Source: Nocardioides sp. B-3 (GTDB lineage: Bacteria > Actinomycetota > Actinomycetes > Propionibacteriales > Nocardioidaceae). From it: a DNA stretch of 64,000 nucleotides. Of this stretch, positions 16,918 through 26,616 are shown one piece after another. Position 1 is the first letter of the stretch. Each line of letters opens with the position of its first letter. The translations under genes and the position numbers were made by a program. The notes below the pieces were generated by a model. The model was not told the DNA's origin. It made no database searches and saw only the letters and a program-made list of their open reading frames with translations. Location of the stretch: the NCBI RefSeq assembly GCF_024703895.1, contig NZ_CP087968.1, forward strand, positions 2,914,001-2,978,000. Reading direction: 5' to 3'.

Positions 16918-16961
16918 CGATCTCGCCCAGAGGTCGCAGGTTCAAATCCTGCCCCCGCTAC
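16918..16961 (+). repeat. Right attachment repeat, 3' part of tRNA-fMet
   Basis: Identical over 44 bp to 4176-4219, with the T arm and acceptor end of an initiator tRNA. No tRNA 5' half is found before it. The base after the repeat differs (C here, A at the left copy), which fixes the end of identity. It marks the right boundary of the element. Confidence 0.85.
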
Positions 16962-17141
16962 CCCGGCCTCGGCGCTTGCCTCACTGGCCGACCAGATCGG
17001 TGCCCCCGACGGTTGTCCGACCTCGGGGTGCAGGAGTCGGATCTCGCCGCCGTTGTCGAGGAGGTCCCGGCCAACCCCTACGCCAACCCTCGGCCGGTCG
17101 ACCGCGCCTCACTCACCGAGCTCCCGGAGCAGGCACTGTGA
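16962..17141 (+). pseudogene. 3' end of a maleylacetate reductase gene
   Basis: The translation gives ALASLADQIGAP and, after one missing C in a C run near 17005, LSDLGVQESDLAAVVEEVPA and NPYANPRPVDRASL, which is the C-terminal signature of iron-type maleylacetate reductases. Only about 60 residues remain, and the fragment starts at the attachment repeat, so the rest was lost or lies elsewhere. The intact enzyme would reduce maleylacetate to 3-oxoadipate in (chloro)catechol or hydroxyquinol breakdown. Confidence 0.7.
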
Positions 17142-17827
17142 TCGACGGTGTCATCTCCAACCCGCTTCGAACTCCTGTCGGGAGCTGGTCGGCCGCCCAT
17201 TCGGGATAGCCGTCCTCGAGGCGCAGTGCCGTCCTGCCCCGACCGCTGAGCAGGCGCACCGCGTCGTCGGCGTAGACGCAGAACGGACCTCGGCAGTAGG
17301 CGACCACGTCGGTTCCTTCGGGGATCTCGGCCAGCCGGGACATGAGTTCTCCCATGGGCATCGACAGAGCTCCGCGGATGTGGCCCGCGTCGTACTCAGT
17401 CTGCGGGCGGACATCAAGGACCACGACGTCCCCCTCAATGAGGCGCCCACGGAGCTCATCTCGGGTGATGGTGGCCAGCCCGTCGCGGCTTCCCGTGGTA
17501 GGCTCGGGCGACGTCGTCGATCTGCTCGACGTGGCTGACCGCCGCATCCCGCAGTGTCCGCCAGAGCGTGTACACGGACGGGCCCGCAACGGAGTAGAAG
17601 ATCCGGTTGCCGTCGCGCCGGGACGCAACCAGTCCGGAACGGAGGAGGCGCTGCAGATGCTGAGAGGTGTTGGCCACGGACTGGCCGATCTCATCGGCGA
17701 GGTCTTCCACGGAGCGCTCGCCCCGGATGAGTACGTCGACGAGCTCAGCTCGCCGGCCGCTCGACATTGCTTTCGCGATCTCGGCGAGCGCGTCGTACAG
17801 CGCTTCCTTTGCTTGTCTGTCGCTCAC
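17113..17827 (-). CDS. ArsR-family regulator fused to a rhodanese domain
   Basis: The N-terminal winged helix (KEALYDALAEIAKAMSSGRR, then NTSQHLQRLLRSGLVASRRDG) is ArsR-type. The C-terminal rhodanese domain (VVVLDVRPQTEYDAGHIRGA) has the active-site loop YCRGPFC with two Cys. A frame slip near 17500 separates the domains on paper. Proteins of this design sense reactive sulfur or redox state through the Cys pair and repress neighbouring sulfur genes (family knowledge; inferred here). It is divergent from the SRPBCC gene and two strong inverted repeats lie in the spacer. Confidence 0.85.
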
Positions 17828-17851
17828 GTCGACCTCCCGGGGAATGAGTAT

Positions 17852-17912
17852 TCAAGAAAGTTCTTGACAAGACAAGGTTTGACGCCCGGGCTATTCAAGT
17901 ATTCCCTTGAAT
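17852..17912. promoter_or_regulatory. Two ArsR-type operators in the divergent spacer
   Basis: TCAAGAA-AG-TTCTTGA (17852-17867) and ATTCAAG-TATTCC-CTTGAAT (17893-17912) are both perfect inverted repeats sharing the TTCAAG half-site. They lie between the ArsR-rhodanese gene and the rightward operon, centred about 43 bp apart. AT-rich ATTCAA-type half-sites are typical of ArsR operators. Regulation of both directions is inferred. Confidence 0.7.
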
Positions 17913-17939
17913 AACTCGGGCGTGACCTGAGGAGTCCCG

Positions 17940-18438
17940 ATGACCAGCCTGACCCACCACCTGACAGTCGATTCCGACACGGCGTTCCAGCTGATCACCG
18001 ACGTTTCCCGGCTGCCGGAGTGGAACGAAGCGGTCACCCGTGTCCCGGACCAGCCGGCGGCCCCCGGTCCCGGGGGCCGAGTGGGTCGTGGAGGTCACGG
18101 CGTTCGGCCGTACCCGGCCGAGCCGCTCCCACCTGCACATGCTCGACCCGCGGGCCCGGCACCTCGCCTACCGGTCTTGCAGCGACGACGGGAACCCGTC
18201 CTTCGCCGAGTGGTCTCGGAACGTGCGCCCGACCGCAGGCGGCTGTGACGTCACTGTCGAGTGGACCCTGCACCCGAAGTCGTTCTGGCGACGCATCCTG
18301 CTCGCCGGGATCCGCGCCTACCAGCTCAAGAAGGGCGAGGTTCCCGGGTCTCTGCGTTCGCTCGAGGCCGCCTGTCGGGCAGACGATGGTCTGCAAGGCG
18401 GGAACGGCAGGTCGGAGGAAGGTGCACATGGTGGGTGA
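17940..18438 (+). CDS. SRPBCC (START-like) family protein
   Basis: Polyketide-cyclase/dehydrase-like fold of about 165 residues that binds a hydrophobic ligand. It begins MTSLTHHLTVDSDTAFQLIT with DVSRLPEWNEAVTRV, the usual first strand and helices, and continues after a slip near 18070 with EWVVEVTAFGRTRPSRSHL and later CDVTVEWTLHPKSFWRRILL. It is the first gene of the operon controlled by the ArsR-rhodanese protein. The next gene overlaps by a few bases. Its role with sulfur enzymes is not known. Confidence 0.75.
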
Positions 18439-19786
18439 ACTGGTCACGCGGGTGCCCGACGCCGGCCTCGGGAACACGGCCTACCCGGGTCGACCTCGGT
18501 GACGGTCGCGCGCTGGTGGTCGACGCGAGCCGGGACTTGCGTCGGATGAGGTACGAAGCCGACCGACGGGGCCTCGAGATCGCCTACGCCGCAGACACCC
18601 ACCTTCACGCGGACTTCCTCTCCGGCGCCACCCAGCTGGCCGCGACGGGGGTGCGCAGGTGTTGGCCTCTCGCCCGGGTGGCCGATTGTTCCACCACCGA
18701 GGCCCGGTCGACGAGGAGGAGGTTGACCTTGGGGGACTGACCCTCCGCGCTATAGCCACCCCCCGGGCACACCGACGAGCACCTGAGCTTCGCCCTTGTC
18801 GATGGGCCGACAGTCCCGGGTGTGTTCTCTGGTGGGTCGCTCATCGTCGGGTCTGCCGCCCGCGTCGACCTCGTCGACCCGGCGCGTGTCGACGAGCTGG
18901 CTCGAGCCCAGTTCCGGTCGCTGCAACGGCTCGCCGCCCCGGGCGACGAGGCCGAGCTGTGGCCGACCCACGGGGAGGCTCCTTCTGCTCGACCGCAGCC
19001 CCTGCCGGGACCTCCAGCACGATCGGCGCCGAACGGGCGTCGAACCCGCTCCTGTCGCTCGACGAGGACGACTTCGTCGAACAACTCATCGGGTCGCACG
19101 CGTCGTTCCCGCCCTACTTCCTTCGCCTCGGCGAAGAAAATCGGAGAGGACCGTCGGTCTTCGACCACAGCCCGGTGTTCGAGGCAGTCGTCCCCGAAGC
19201 GGCTGTGCGCCCGGTCGCGTCGGGCGCGACCATCGTCGACATCCGTGGCGTCGAGGCCTACGCCGCATCCCACCCGACCGGAGCCGTGTCGATCCCCTTG
19301 CGCCCCGGGTTCGCGAGCTGGCTCGGCTGGTTGACCGCGCACGACCGGCCGATTCTGTTGCTCCGGGACGAAGGCCGGGACCTCGACGACGCGGTCTGGC
19401 AGGCGCTCAAGATCGGACACGAGAACATCGCAGGCGAGATCTCGGGCGGAATCGACGCCCGGGCCGCTGCTGGCCTGCCCGTCACGTCCGTCCCGCTGCT
19501 CGAGGCGGAGGACGCAGTGGGGCTCCGTGTCCTCGACATCCGCCAGTCATCCGAGTTCGGGGCGGGCCACCTGCCGGGCGCCCTGCACATCGAGCTCGGC
19601 AGTCTGACGGCTGCCGCACCTGCTCTCGCGGACGAACCGACGGTCGTGATGTGCGGGCACGGCGAACGCGCGGCCGGCGCGGTGAGCATCCCGGAGGCCG
19701 CCGGGCTCAGACAGCTCGCCATCCTCGCGGGCGGTCCCGGGGACCCGGCCGATGCCCGCGGGGTCCAGCTGGAGTCAGCCGGGTGA
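18428..19786 (+). CDS. MBL-fold hydrolase with two rhodanese domains
   Basis: N-terminal metallo-beta-lactamase fold of the persulfide dioxygenase/glyoxalase II branch, with THLHADFLSGATQL, GHTDEHLSFALVDG and FSGGSLIVGSAARVDL. The usual HxHxDH is HxHADF here, so metal binding is altered, as in some family members. Two rhodanese domains follow: the first lacks the catalytic Cys (PILLLRDEGRD), the second has it (VVMCGHGERA). At least four frame slips (near 18490, 18655, 18765 and 18975). Probably handles persulfides or sulfur transfer under ArsR control. The stop overlaps the start of the MFS gene. Confidence 0.75.
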
Positions 19787-21029
19787 CCAAGGGAAGTCTT
19801 TCTGTCCCGCGGCTCGGGCTCAGGGTCAACCTGGGCGCAGTTCACCCTGCTGGTCGCAGTCAACGCCTTGGTCGGCGGGATGCTCGGCCGAGGAGCGGAC
19901 GGTGCTGCCCTTGCTTGCGGACCGGTGTTCGGAATCGCGTCCTACACGGCGGCATTGACCTACATCCTCGCGTTCGGGCTGGCCAAGGCCGCAACCAACT
20001 ATCTGGCCGGGACATGGTCGGAGCGCTTCGGGCGCAAGCCGGTGCTCATCGGCGGCTGGCTCATCGCACTGCCCGTCCCGCTCCTGCTGATCTGGGCCCC
20101 CCGGTGGTGGGTGGTCATCGCGGCCAACGTCTTGCTCGGCATCAGCCGGGGACTCACCCGGTCGACAACCGTGATCATGAAGATCGACCCGGTCGGCTCC
20201 GAGAAGCGCGGCCTCGCGCTCGGGCTCAACGAATCGGCCGGCTACCTCGCTGTCGCGGTCACGGCGCTTGTCACCGGTCAGATCGCCGCCCGGGCGGGTC
20301 TGCGCCCCGAGCCGTTCCCCGGTCGGAGTCGCCTATGCAGCACTGGGGCTCGGGCTGTCCACGTTCGCGGTGAAGGAGACCCGCGGACACGCTCGCGCCG
20401 AGGCGCAGGCGCACGCCGAGGTCGATGAACGCACCGACGGACAGGTCTTCGCTGCGACCTCCTTCCGGGAGCCGGCGCTGTCCGCTGCGAGCCGAGCCGG
20501 CCCGGTGAACAACCTGAACGACGGCTCGGCGTGGGGCCTGTTTGCCGTGCTCTTTGCGTCCGCCGGCCTTGGCCTCGGCCAGTCCGGCATCCCGGTCGCC
20601 GTCTACCCGGCGGTGTGGGGGCTCGGACAGCTCGTGACCGGTGCGCTCTCGGACCGCTGGGGACGCAAGCACCTGATCACCGTCGGGATGATGGTCCGGG
20701 CCGCGTCCCCGGCCGCGGTCGCCGTGGCCGACTCGTTCACCCGGTGGTTGGTCGCGGGCATCGGTCTCGGCCTCGGGACCGCGATGGTCTATCCGACCCT
20801 GCTGGCTGTGGTGGGTGACGTCGCGCACCCGTCCCGGCGTGCCCGGGCGGTAGGTGTCTACCGATTGTGGCGAGACCTTGGCTTTGCTGTCGGCGCTCTG
20901 CTGACCGGGGTCCCGGCCGACCTCTGGGGCATTCGGGGGGCGATCTGGTTCGTGGCAGCCCTGACCGCTGCGTCAGGGCTGGTTGTGGCTGTCCGGATGT
21001 ACGAGACGCACCCGCCAGCGCGGCGCTGA
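19783..21029 (+). CDS. MFS transporter
   Basis: Twelve-helix major facilitator, about 410 residues. The loop motif between helices 2 and 3 is seen in WSERFGRKPVLIGGW, and its repeat in the second half is SDRWGRKHLITVGMM. Frame slips near 19825 and 20320 divide it, and hydrophobic helices follow in each frame. The GTG start overlaps the stop of the MBL-rhodanese gene (GTGA), so it belongs to the same operon and may export or import a sulfur compound or a toxic metabolite (inference). Confidence 0.8.
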
Positions 21030-21090
21030 CAGCTGCCGAGCCCCGGGGGATCGCCGCTCCGGACGAACCGCGGCTGGCGCCTGATCCAGT

Positions 21091-21942
21091 TCAGTCGGTG
21101 AGGAAGGCGGCGGCGACGGGAGCGAACTCCTCGTGGAACTGGAAGATCCCGCCGTGGCCCGAGTCGGGGTAGATGATCAGCTCCGAGCCCTTGATCCGGC
21201 GGTGCAGGTCCTCGGACAGGGGAGTGGGCACCATCCGGTCGTGGTCGCCGTTCGCGATGAGCGTCGGGGGAAGTTCGACAGGTCGGAGGGGGCCGACCGG
21301 CCGAACTTCGCGATCGCCATGAGCTGGGTCTGCAGCGCCCGGAGGCTGATCTCCTTGTCCCTGTCCACGGTGCGTTCCCCGGAGCCGCTCGATGAACGCC
21401 TTCCCGGCCGCCTTGCCGGTGGCGTCGCGGTTGAAGAAGAGGAACTCCTTCGGGTCCGAGCGGGTCACGGTCGCGCGCAGGATGTCCCAGTAGGTGGTGG
21501 CGACCACCTTCTCGATGTCCTTGCCTCCCCGTGGGCCGGTGCCGGTGAGCACGAGCCTGCGGACCGGGTCGGGGTGCTTGACGATCAGGTCCTGGGCGAT
21601 GAAGCCGCCCATCGAGAAGGAGAAGACGTCGATCTTCTCGAACCCGAGGGCAGAGATGAACTCGTAGGCGTGATCGGCAGCTTCCTCGAGCGTGGCTGGC
21701 ATCTTCCCGGTCGAGGCGCCCACGCCCCGCTGGTCGAACGTGATGACGTGCCGGGTCGCCGCGATCGGGTCGACGATACGCGGGTCCCAGTTGTCCAACG
21801 TCGCGGCAAGGTGCACGAAGAAGATGACCGGGATGCCGCCCTTGGGGCCCAGCTCGCGGTAGGCGTAGGTCACGCCGCCGGCGCTGATGGTGCGAGCCGG
21901 GGCTTCGGCGTACGACGTGATGACGGGCTCGGTGGTGCTCAT
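21091..21942 (-). CDS. Alpha/beta hydrolase
   Basis: Serine hydrolase or peroxidase-like alpha/beta fold protein of 283 residues. Visible are VIFFVHLAATLDNWDPR, FDQRGVGAST, the nucleophile elbow FSFSMGGFIAQ, the acid in ANGDHDRMVP and the His in DSGHGGIFQF. Two compensating slips between about 21290 and 21390 give a short nonsense stretch; the other frame supplies RDKEISLRALQTQLMAIAKF. It is clearly paralogous to the gene at 25751. It overlaps the upstream oxidoreductase gene by 4 bp and is in an operon with it and the TetR gene. Confidence 0.85.
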   Translation of the reverse strand: MSTTEPVITSYAEAPARTISAGGVTYAYRELGPKGGIPVIFFVHLAATLDNWDPRIVDPIAATRHVITFDQRGVGASTGKMPATLEEAADHAYEFISALGFEKIDVFSFSMGGFIAQDLIVKHPDPVRRLVLTGTGPRGGKDIEKVVATTYWDILRATVTRSDPKEFLFFNRDATGKAAGKAFIERLRGTHRGQGQGDQPPGAADPAHGDREVRPVGPLRPVELPPTLIANGDHDRMVPTPLSEDLHRRIKGSELIIYPDSGHGGIFQFHEEFAPVAAAFLTD

Positions 21943-22929
21943 GAGGTGATCACGATCTTTCCGTTGGCCTTGCCCTGTTCGACATACGCCATCGCGTCCA
22001 GCGTCTCGTCGAAGGGGAACGTCCGGTCCAGCACGGGCCGCAGCGTGCCGTCGTCGTAGAGGGCGGCGAGGGTCTTGAGCTGCGCACCGCTCGCGCTCAT
22101 GAACAGGAACGAGTAGCGGACACCCAGCGTCTTGGCCTGCTTGCGGATCTTGCGGCTGAGCACCTTCATCACCGGTGCCAGCAGCGGTTGCCCGAGCTGC
22201 TTGGCGAAGCCCGGGTCGGGCGGGCCGACGACGCTGATGGCCGGGCCGCCGGGCTTGAGCACGGTCAGCGACTTCTCGAGGTTGGGGCCGCCGAGGGAGT
22301 CGAGGACGACGTCGTAGCCGCTCAACAGCTCGGCGAAGTCCTGCGACGTGTAGTCGACGACCTCGTCGGCACCGAGGTCGCGGACCTTCTCGATGTCCTT
22401 GGTGTGCGCGGTCGTCGCGACGTACGCCCCCAGTGCCCGGCCACCCGGATGACCGTGGAGCCGAGGCCGCCCCGCGCCGGCGTGGACGAGCACCTTCTGA
22501 CCCGGCTTCACCCGGGCGACGTCAACCGGGGCCTGCCACGCGGCCGGGGCCACGAGGGGTACGGCGCCGGCTTCCGCGAACGACAGCGAGCTCGGCTTCA
22601 GCGCGACGTCGTCGGCGTCGATGGCGATGAGCTCGGCGAAGGTACCGATCCGCAGGTCGCGCGGGCGTGAGTAGATCTCGTCACCCACCTTGAACTCACG
22701 CACGTCGGCACCCACACGGGTGACGACCCCCGCAACGTCGTGGCCCAGCACGAACGGCGGCTTGTACTTCAGGAGCTGCTTGAACTCGCCGTTGCGGACC
22801 ATCTTGTCCAGCGGGTTGATGCTCGCGGCCCTGACCTCGACGAGCACATCGCGCGGCCCGACCGCCGGGACGGGGACGTCGCTCAGCTGGAGTGTGTCGG
22901 GGCCGTAGCGCGACGGTGAAGGCTTTCAT
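21939..22929 (-). CDS. NADP-dependent quinone oxidoreductase-type alcohol dehydrogenase
   Basis: Medium-chain dehydrogenase of about 330 residues without the structural zinc Cys cluster. The N-terminal GroES-like part reads LVEVRAASINPLDKMVRNGE and PFVLGHDVAGVVTRVG. The nucleotide domain has KVLVHAGAG, then a short double slip near 22450 where GGLGSTV-type sequence is expected, then ADEVVDYTSQDFAELL and VVLDSLGGPNLEKSL. The start MKAFTVALRP at 22929 is joined by a slip near 22895. It reduces quinones or enones with NADPH in the family; the substrate here is unknown. Its start overlaps the TetR stop. Confidence 0.8.
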
Positions 22930-23555
22930 TCGGTCTCCCGGGTCGATGGACGAGCGATCTTCATGGCGTTGAGCTGGGCCGACGCGAGCACCCGGTCGGA
23001 CATCTCGGGATCGGTGACGGCGCGGGCAAGCTGGAGGGATGCCACGAGGAGCGTGATGAGGCCGATGGCCCGGTCGCGGGCGCCGTCAGGGTCGCCTTCG
23101 GCGAGGTGGCGGGCGATCGCGTCGATCATCGCCCGCACCCCTTCGGTGTAGGCCTCCCGAGTGGCGACGTCTTGACGCGCGATCTCGTCAAGCAGCGCTG
23201 CCGAGGGACAACCATCGCCCGGATCGTCGCGGTGCTCGGGGGAGAGGTACCACTGCACGAAGGCCTCGACCGACTCCGGGCCGAGGGGCAGCGCCTCGAC
23301 GCGGGCAACCTGCGCGGCGACCTGCTCGGAGACGACGGTGGCGATCAGGTCGTCCTTCGAGGCGAAGTGGCCGTAGAAGGCGCCGTTGGTCAACCCGGCA
23401 TCGGCCACCAGCGCGGAGATGCCCGCGCCGTCGAACCCGTCGCGCTTGAACCGTCGGGCGGAGACGTCGATCATCCGGCGCCGTGTCGCTTCCTTGTGTT
23501 CCGGCGTGTACTCCGGCCATGGCCATCCCTTCGTCGTCGTGCTTGCGACAAACAT
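22926..23555 (-). CDS. TetR-family regulator
   Basis: 209 residues, intact frame. The DNA-binding domain (RRMIDVSARRFKRDGFDGAG, then ISALVADAGLTNGAFYGHFA) is of the group that includes NemR/AcuR-like sensors. It is the first gene of the leftward operon TetR-oxidoreductase-hydrolase and faces the old yellow enzyme gene. The palindrome in the 59-bp spacer is the likely operator. It probably senses an electrophile or the substrate of the flanking enzymes (inference). Confidence 0.85.
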   Translation of the reverse strand: MFVASTTTKGWPWPEYTPEHKEATRRRMIDVSARRFKRDGFDGAGISALVADAGLTNGAFYGHFASKDDLIATVVSEQVAAQVARVEALPLGPESVEAFVQWYLSPEHRDDPGDGCPSAALLDEIARQDVATREAYTEGVRAMIDAIARHLAEGDPDGARDRAIGLITLLVASLQLARAVTDPEMSDRVLASAQLNAMKIARPSTRETE

Positions 23556-23560
23556 AACAG

Positions 23561-23570
23561 TATGATCATA
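23561..23570. promoter_or_regulatory. Operator-like palindrome between tetR and the OYE gene
   Basis: TATGATCATA is a perfect 10-bp palindrome in an AT-rich 59-bp divergent spacer, which also holds the nearly symmetric ACGAACGTACGAC. In this GC-rich sequence such AT-rich symmetry stands out. Binding by the adjacent TetR protein is inferred. Confidence 0.5.
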
Positions 23571-23614
23571 ATATTACGAACGTACGACAATGACCGCCAA
23601 CACAGGAGCCCCCG

Positions 23615-24863
23615 ATGTCCTCACTCAACGACCCGCTCGACCTCCCATCGGGGGTGCGGCTGCGCAATCGCATCGCCAAGGCGTCCATGAGCGAGGCCCC
23701 GGGTGACAGTGACAACTCGCCCGACGACAGGATCATCGCGCTGTACCGCCGCTGGGCCCGGGGCGGCTACGGGTTGCTGATCACCGGCAACATCATGGTC
23801 GACCGCGAGCACCTCGGGGAGCCGGGCAACATCGTGGTCGACGACGACCGCGCTCTGCCGCAGCTCACAGCCCGGGCCAAGGCGGCTCACGACGGTGGCG
23901 CGGCGATCTTCGCGCAGCTCAACCACCCCGGACGCCGGGCCAACATGCTCGCCATCGGGCACACGCCGGTCGCTCCGAGCCCGGTTGCGCTGGCCCTGCC
24001 GGGAGCGAGCACGCCGCGCGAGCTGACCGACATCGAGATCGAGCAGGTCATCGACCGCTTCGCGACGGCTGCGGCGATCTGTGAGGACGCCGGCTTCGAC
24101 GGCGTGCAGCTCCACGCCGCACATGGCTACCTGATCACGCAGTTCCTCTCGCCGCTGACCAACCTGCGCACCGACGAGTGGGGCGGCACCCCCCGAGCGG
24201 CGGATGAGCTTCCTGATCGAGGTCGTACGCCGTGTGCGCGGCCGTGTCAGACCCGGTTTCGCCGTCGCCGTGAAGCTCAACTCCGCCGACTTCCAGCGCG
24301 GGGGCTTCTCCGAGGACGACTCGCGTGCCGTGGTGGCTGCGCTCGCCGGCGAGGCCGTGGACCTGATCGAGGTCAGTGGCGGCAGCTACGAGGAGCCGGC
24401 CATGGGTGGCTCGGCTGCCGCCTCGACCCGGGAGCGGGAGGCCTACTTCCCGGACTACGCCCGCTCCGTGCGGCGCGAGGCAGGCGCCGTCCCGATCGCG
24501 GTGACCGGCGGCTTCCGGAACCGCTCGGCGATGGACAGCGCGCTCCGGTCTGGCGACTGTGACTCGGTCGGCATCGCCCGGCCGACCGTGATCGCGATCG
24601 ACGCCGCGGCGAGCATCCTCGACGGACGTACCGCAACGCTGACCACCCACGAGCTCCGGGTCGGGATGCGCCGGTTGCTCGGTCGGCTCACGAACCTGAA
24701 GGCCCTCGACGGGTTCCTGAACATCAGCTGGCACACCGACCAGATGCACCGGCTGGCGCGAGGGCAGCAGGCGAACCTCGACCAAGGTGCGCTGAGCACG
24801 GCGGTCGCCATGGTGCGTCGCAACGGTCGGGTGTCCTTCGGTGCGAAGCGAGGCCTGAGGTGA
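23615..24863 (+). CDS. NADH:flavin oxidoreductase (old yellow enzyme)
   Basis: FMN-dependent ene-reductase of about 415 residues. It has ANTI-barrel features LRNRIAKASMSE, IFAQLNHPGRRANM, the ligand-binding HAAHGYLITQFLSP and, after a slip near 24195, FAVAVKLNSADFQRGGFSED and IAVTGGFRNRSAMD. It reduces activated C=C bonds of enones, enoates or nitro compounds in the family. The stop overlaps the SDR start by 4 bp (GTGA), forming an operon OYE-SDR-hydrolase divergent from the TetR operon. Confidence 0.85.
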
Positions 24864-25749
24864 GCCGCTCGTCGTACGACCTCACCGACAAGGTCGTCCT
24901 GATCACCGGTGGCAACGGCGGTATCGGGGCCGCGGCGGGGGCCGAGCTGCTCCGACGCGGGGCTCGTCTGGTCGTCGCCGACCTCGACCCCTTGACCCCG
25001 GAGCGCTCGGCGGCTCTCGGGCCCGAACGGTCCCGGGCTGCGTTGCCGACGTCAGGGATCGATCATCGCTCGACGAGGTCGTCGCCCGGGCCGTCGAGCG
25101 CTTCGGCCGTCTCGACATCGTGATGGCCAACGCCGGGCTGCTTGCGAAGGCTGCGACGTTGCGCAACACGCCGGCTGACGACCTCGAGTCGACGCTGGCC
25201 GTCAATGTCACCGGCGTGGTCAACACGGTTGCGGCAGGCATGGACCGGGTGATCGGCAACCGAGGACAGATCGTGCTGATCAGCTCGGTGTTCGCGTTCA
25301 TCAACGGCATGGGCACCATCCCCTATGCGATGAGCAAGGCCGCGGTCGAGCAGCTCGGCCGCGGAATTCGGCTCGAGCTGTCCGATCACGGGGTCTCGGT
25401 GCTCACGGCCTATCTCTCGCTCGTCGACACCGACATGATCAGGCACGGTGTCGACAACGACGACGTGGTGCTCGAGCTGCTCTCGACCCTGCCGAAGCCC
25501 ATGCTCAAGCGTGTCACGCCGGCCTCCGCTGCGAACGTGATCGTCGACGGGCTCGAGCGGCGCTCTGTGCGCGTCATCCACCCCGGCGTGTGGCGCCCGG
25601 TGTCGGCCTTGCGCGGCATCCTCGGCCCGACGCTGGACGCCAAGTTCGCCGGCGACCGTCGCATCCTCGACGTCCTCGCCCGGCTCGATGCGCGCACGAC
25701 CCCGACCGCCTCACCCCAGACATCCCGCAGAGCAGCAGAAGGAAAGTGA
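24860..25749 (+). CDS. Short-chain dehydrogenase/reductase
   Basis: Classical SDR: cofactor motif VVLITGGNGGIGAAAG, a slip near 25040, the NAG motif in MANAGLLAK, the catalytic Ser in IVLISSVFAF and YAMSKAA with Tyr and Lys. Length is about 296 residues because of a C-terminal extension. The GTG start overlaps the old yellow enzyme stop, and the hydrolase gene begins 2 bp after the stop. It probably interconverts a hydroxyl and ketone in the same catabolic route. Confidence 0.85.
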
Positions 25750-25750
25750 C

Positions 25751-26616
25751 ATGACGACCTGGCGAGACACCCCCACCAAGACCATCACGATCGGCGGCAC
25801 CTCGTTCGCCTACCGCGAGCTCGGCACGCCCGGCGGCATCCCCGTCGTGTTCCTGCACCACTTCACCGCCGTCCTCGACGACTGGGACCCGCGCGTCCTC
25901 GACGGCGTCGCTGCGAAGCGCCACGTCATCGCCTTCGACAACCGCGGGGTCGGCTCCACCGACTCCAAGGTCCCGAACGATCTCGAGCAGATGGGCGCCG
26001 ACGCGATCGCCTTCATCGAGGCGCTGGGCCACGACAAGGTCGACCTCTTCGGCTTCTCGCTCGGGGGGAGCCGTCGCCCAGATGGTCGCGCTGCAAGCTC
26101 CCGACTCCGGTGCGGCGGATGGTGCTCGCTGGCACCGGTCCGCGCAGTGGCGGCGGCATCTGGAAGATGCCCTTCATCGTGGGCGGGGCGTACGCAAAGG
26201 CGTTCGCCGCCCGCAAGGACCCGCGGCACTTCCTCTTCTTCCCGCGCAACGCGGAAGGCAAGAAGGCCTCGAACGAGTACTTCGCGCGGCTCGCCGAGCG
26301 CACCGGGGACCGCAGCCGGCCCGTCTCCCGCCGGGCGGCCCCGGCCCAGCTTCGCGCCATCACCACTGGCGGCCTGCATGCGCCCGACGACCTCTTGGCC
26401 ATCAAGGTGCCAGTCCCGGTCGCCAACGGTGACCACGACCTGATGGTCGCGAGCGAGCACTCGGCCGACATGGCGCGCCGCCTCCCCGACGCCAAGCTGG
26501 TCGTCTACCCCAACTCCGGCCACGGCGGCGTCTTCCAGCACCACGAGAAGTTCGTGCCCGAGGTGCTGGCCTTCCCCGGCCGACTGACCCGGGCTCAGGT
26601 TGCGAGCTGCGGGTAA
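25751..26616 (+). CDS. Alpha/beta hydrolase, paralogue of the gene at 21091
   Basis: Shares TFAYRELG-like start, GGIPVVFLHHFTAVLDDWDP, FDNRGVGSTDSK and the elbow FGFSLGG with the hydrolase at 21091-21942. A slip near 26070 moves the second half, which resumes with RRMVLAGTGPRSGGG, HFLFFPRNAEGKK, ANGDHDLMV and NSGHGGVFQHH. Full length is about 287 residues. It is the last gene of the OYE-SDR operon and its 3' end overlaps the convergent SDR gene by about 20 bp. Having one copy in each divergent operon suggests two related substrates. Confidence 0.85.

Larger units (their letters stand above)
4176..16961. mobile_element. Integrated mobilizable element at the tRNA-fMet 3' end (about 12.7 kb)
   Basis: Bounded by 44-bp identical direct repeats (4176-4219 and 16918-16961) made of the T arm and acceptor end of initiator tRNA. 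Inside, in order: excisionase, tyrosine integrase, Fic/VbhA pair, MobF relaxase, hairpin array, secreted-protein cargo, IS1634-family copy, IS1380 remnant. Near-identical 25-bp arm sites lie inside each end (4280-4304 and 16776-16800). There is no coupling ATPase, VirB4 or FtsK/Tra translocase, so it is best described as an integrative mobilizable element and not a self-transmissible one. Confidence 0.8.
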
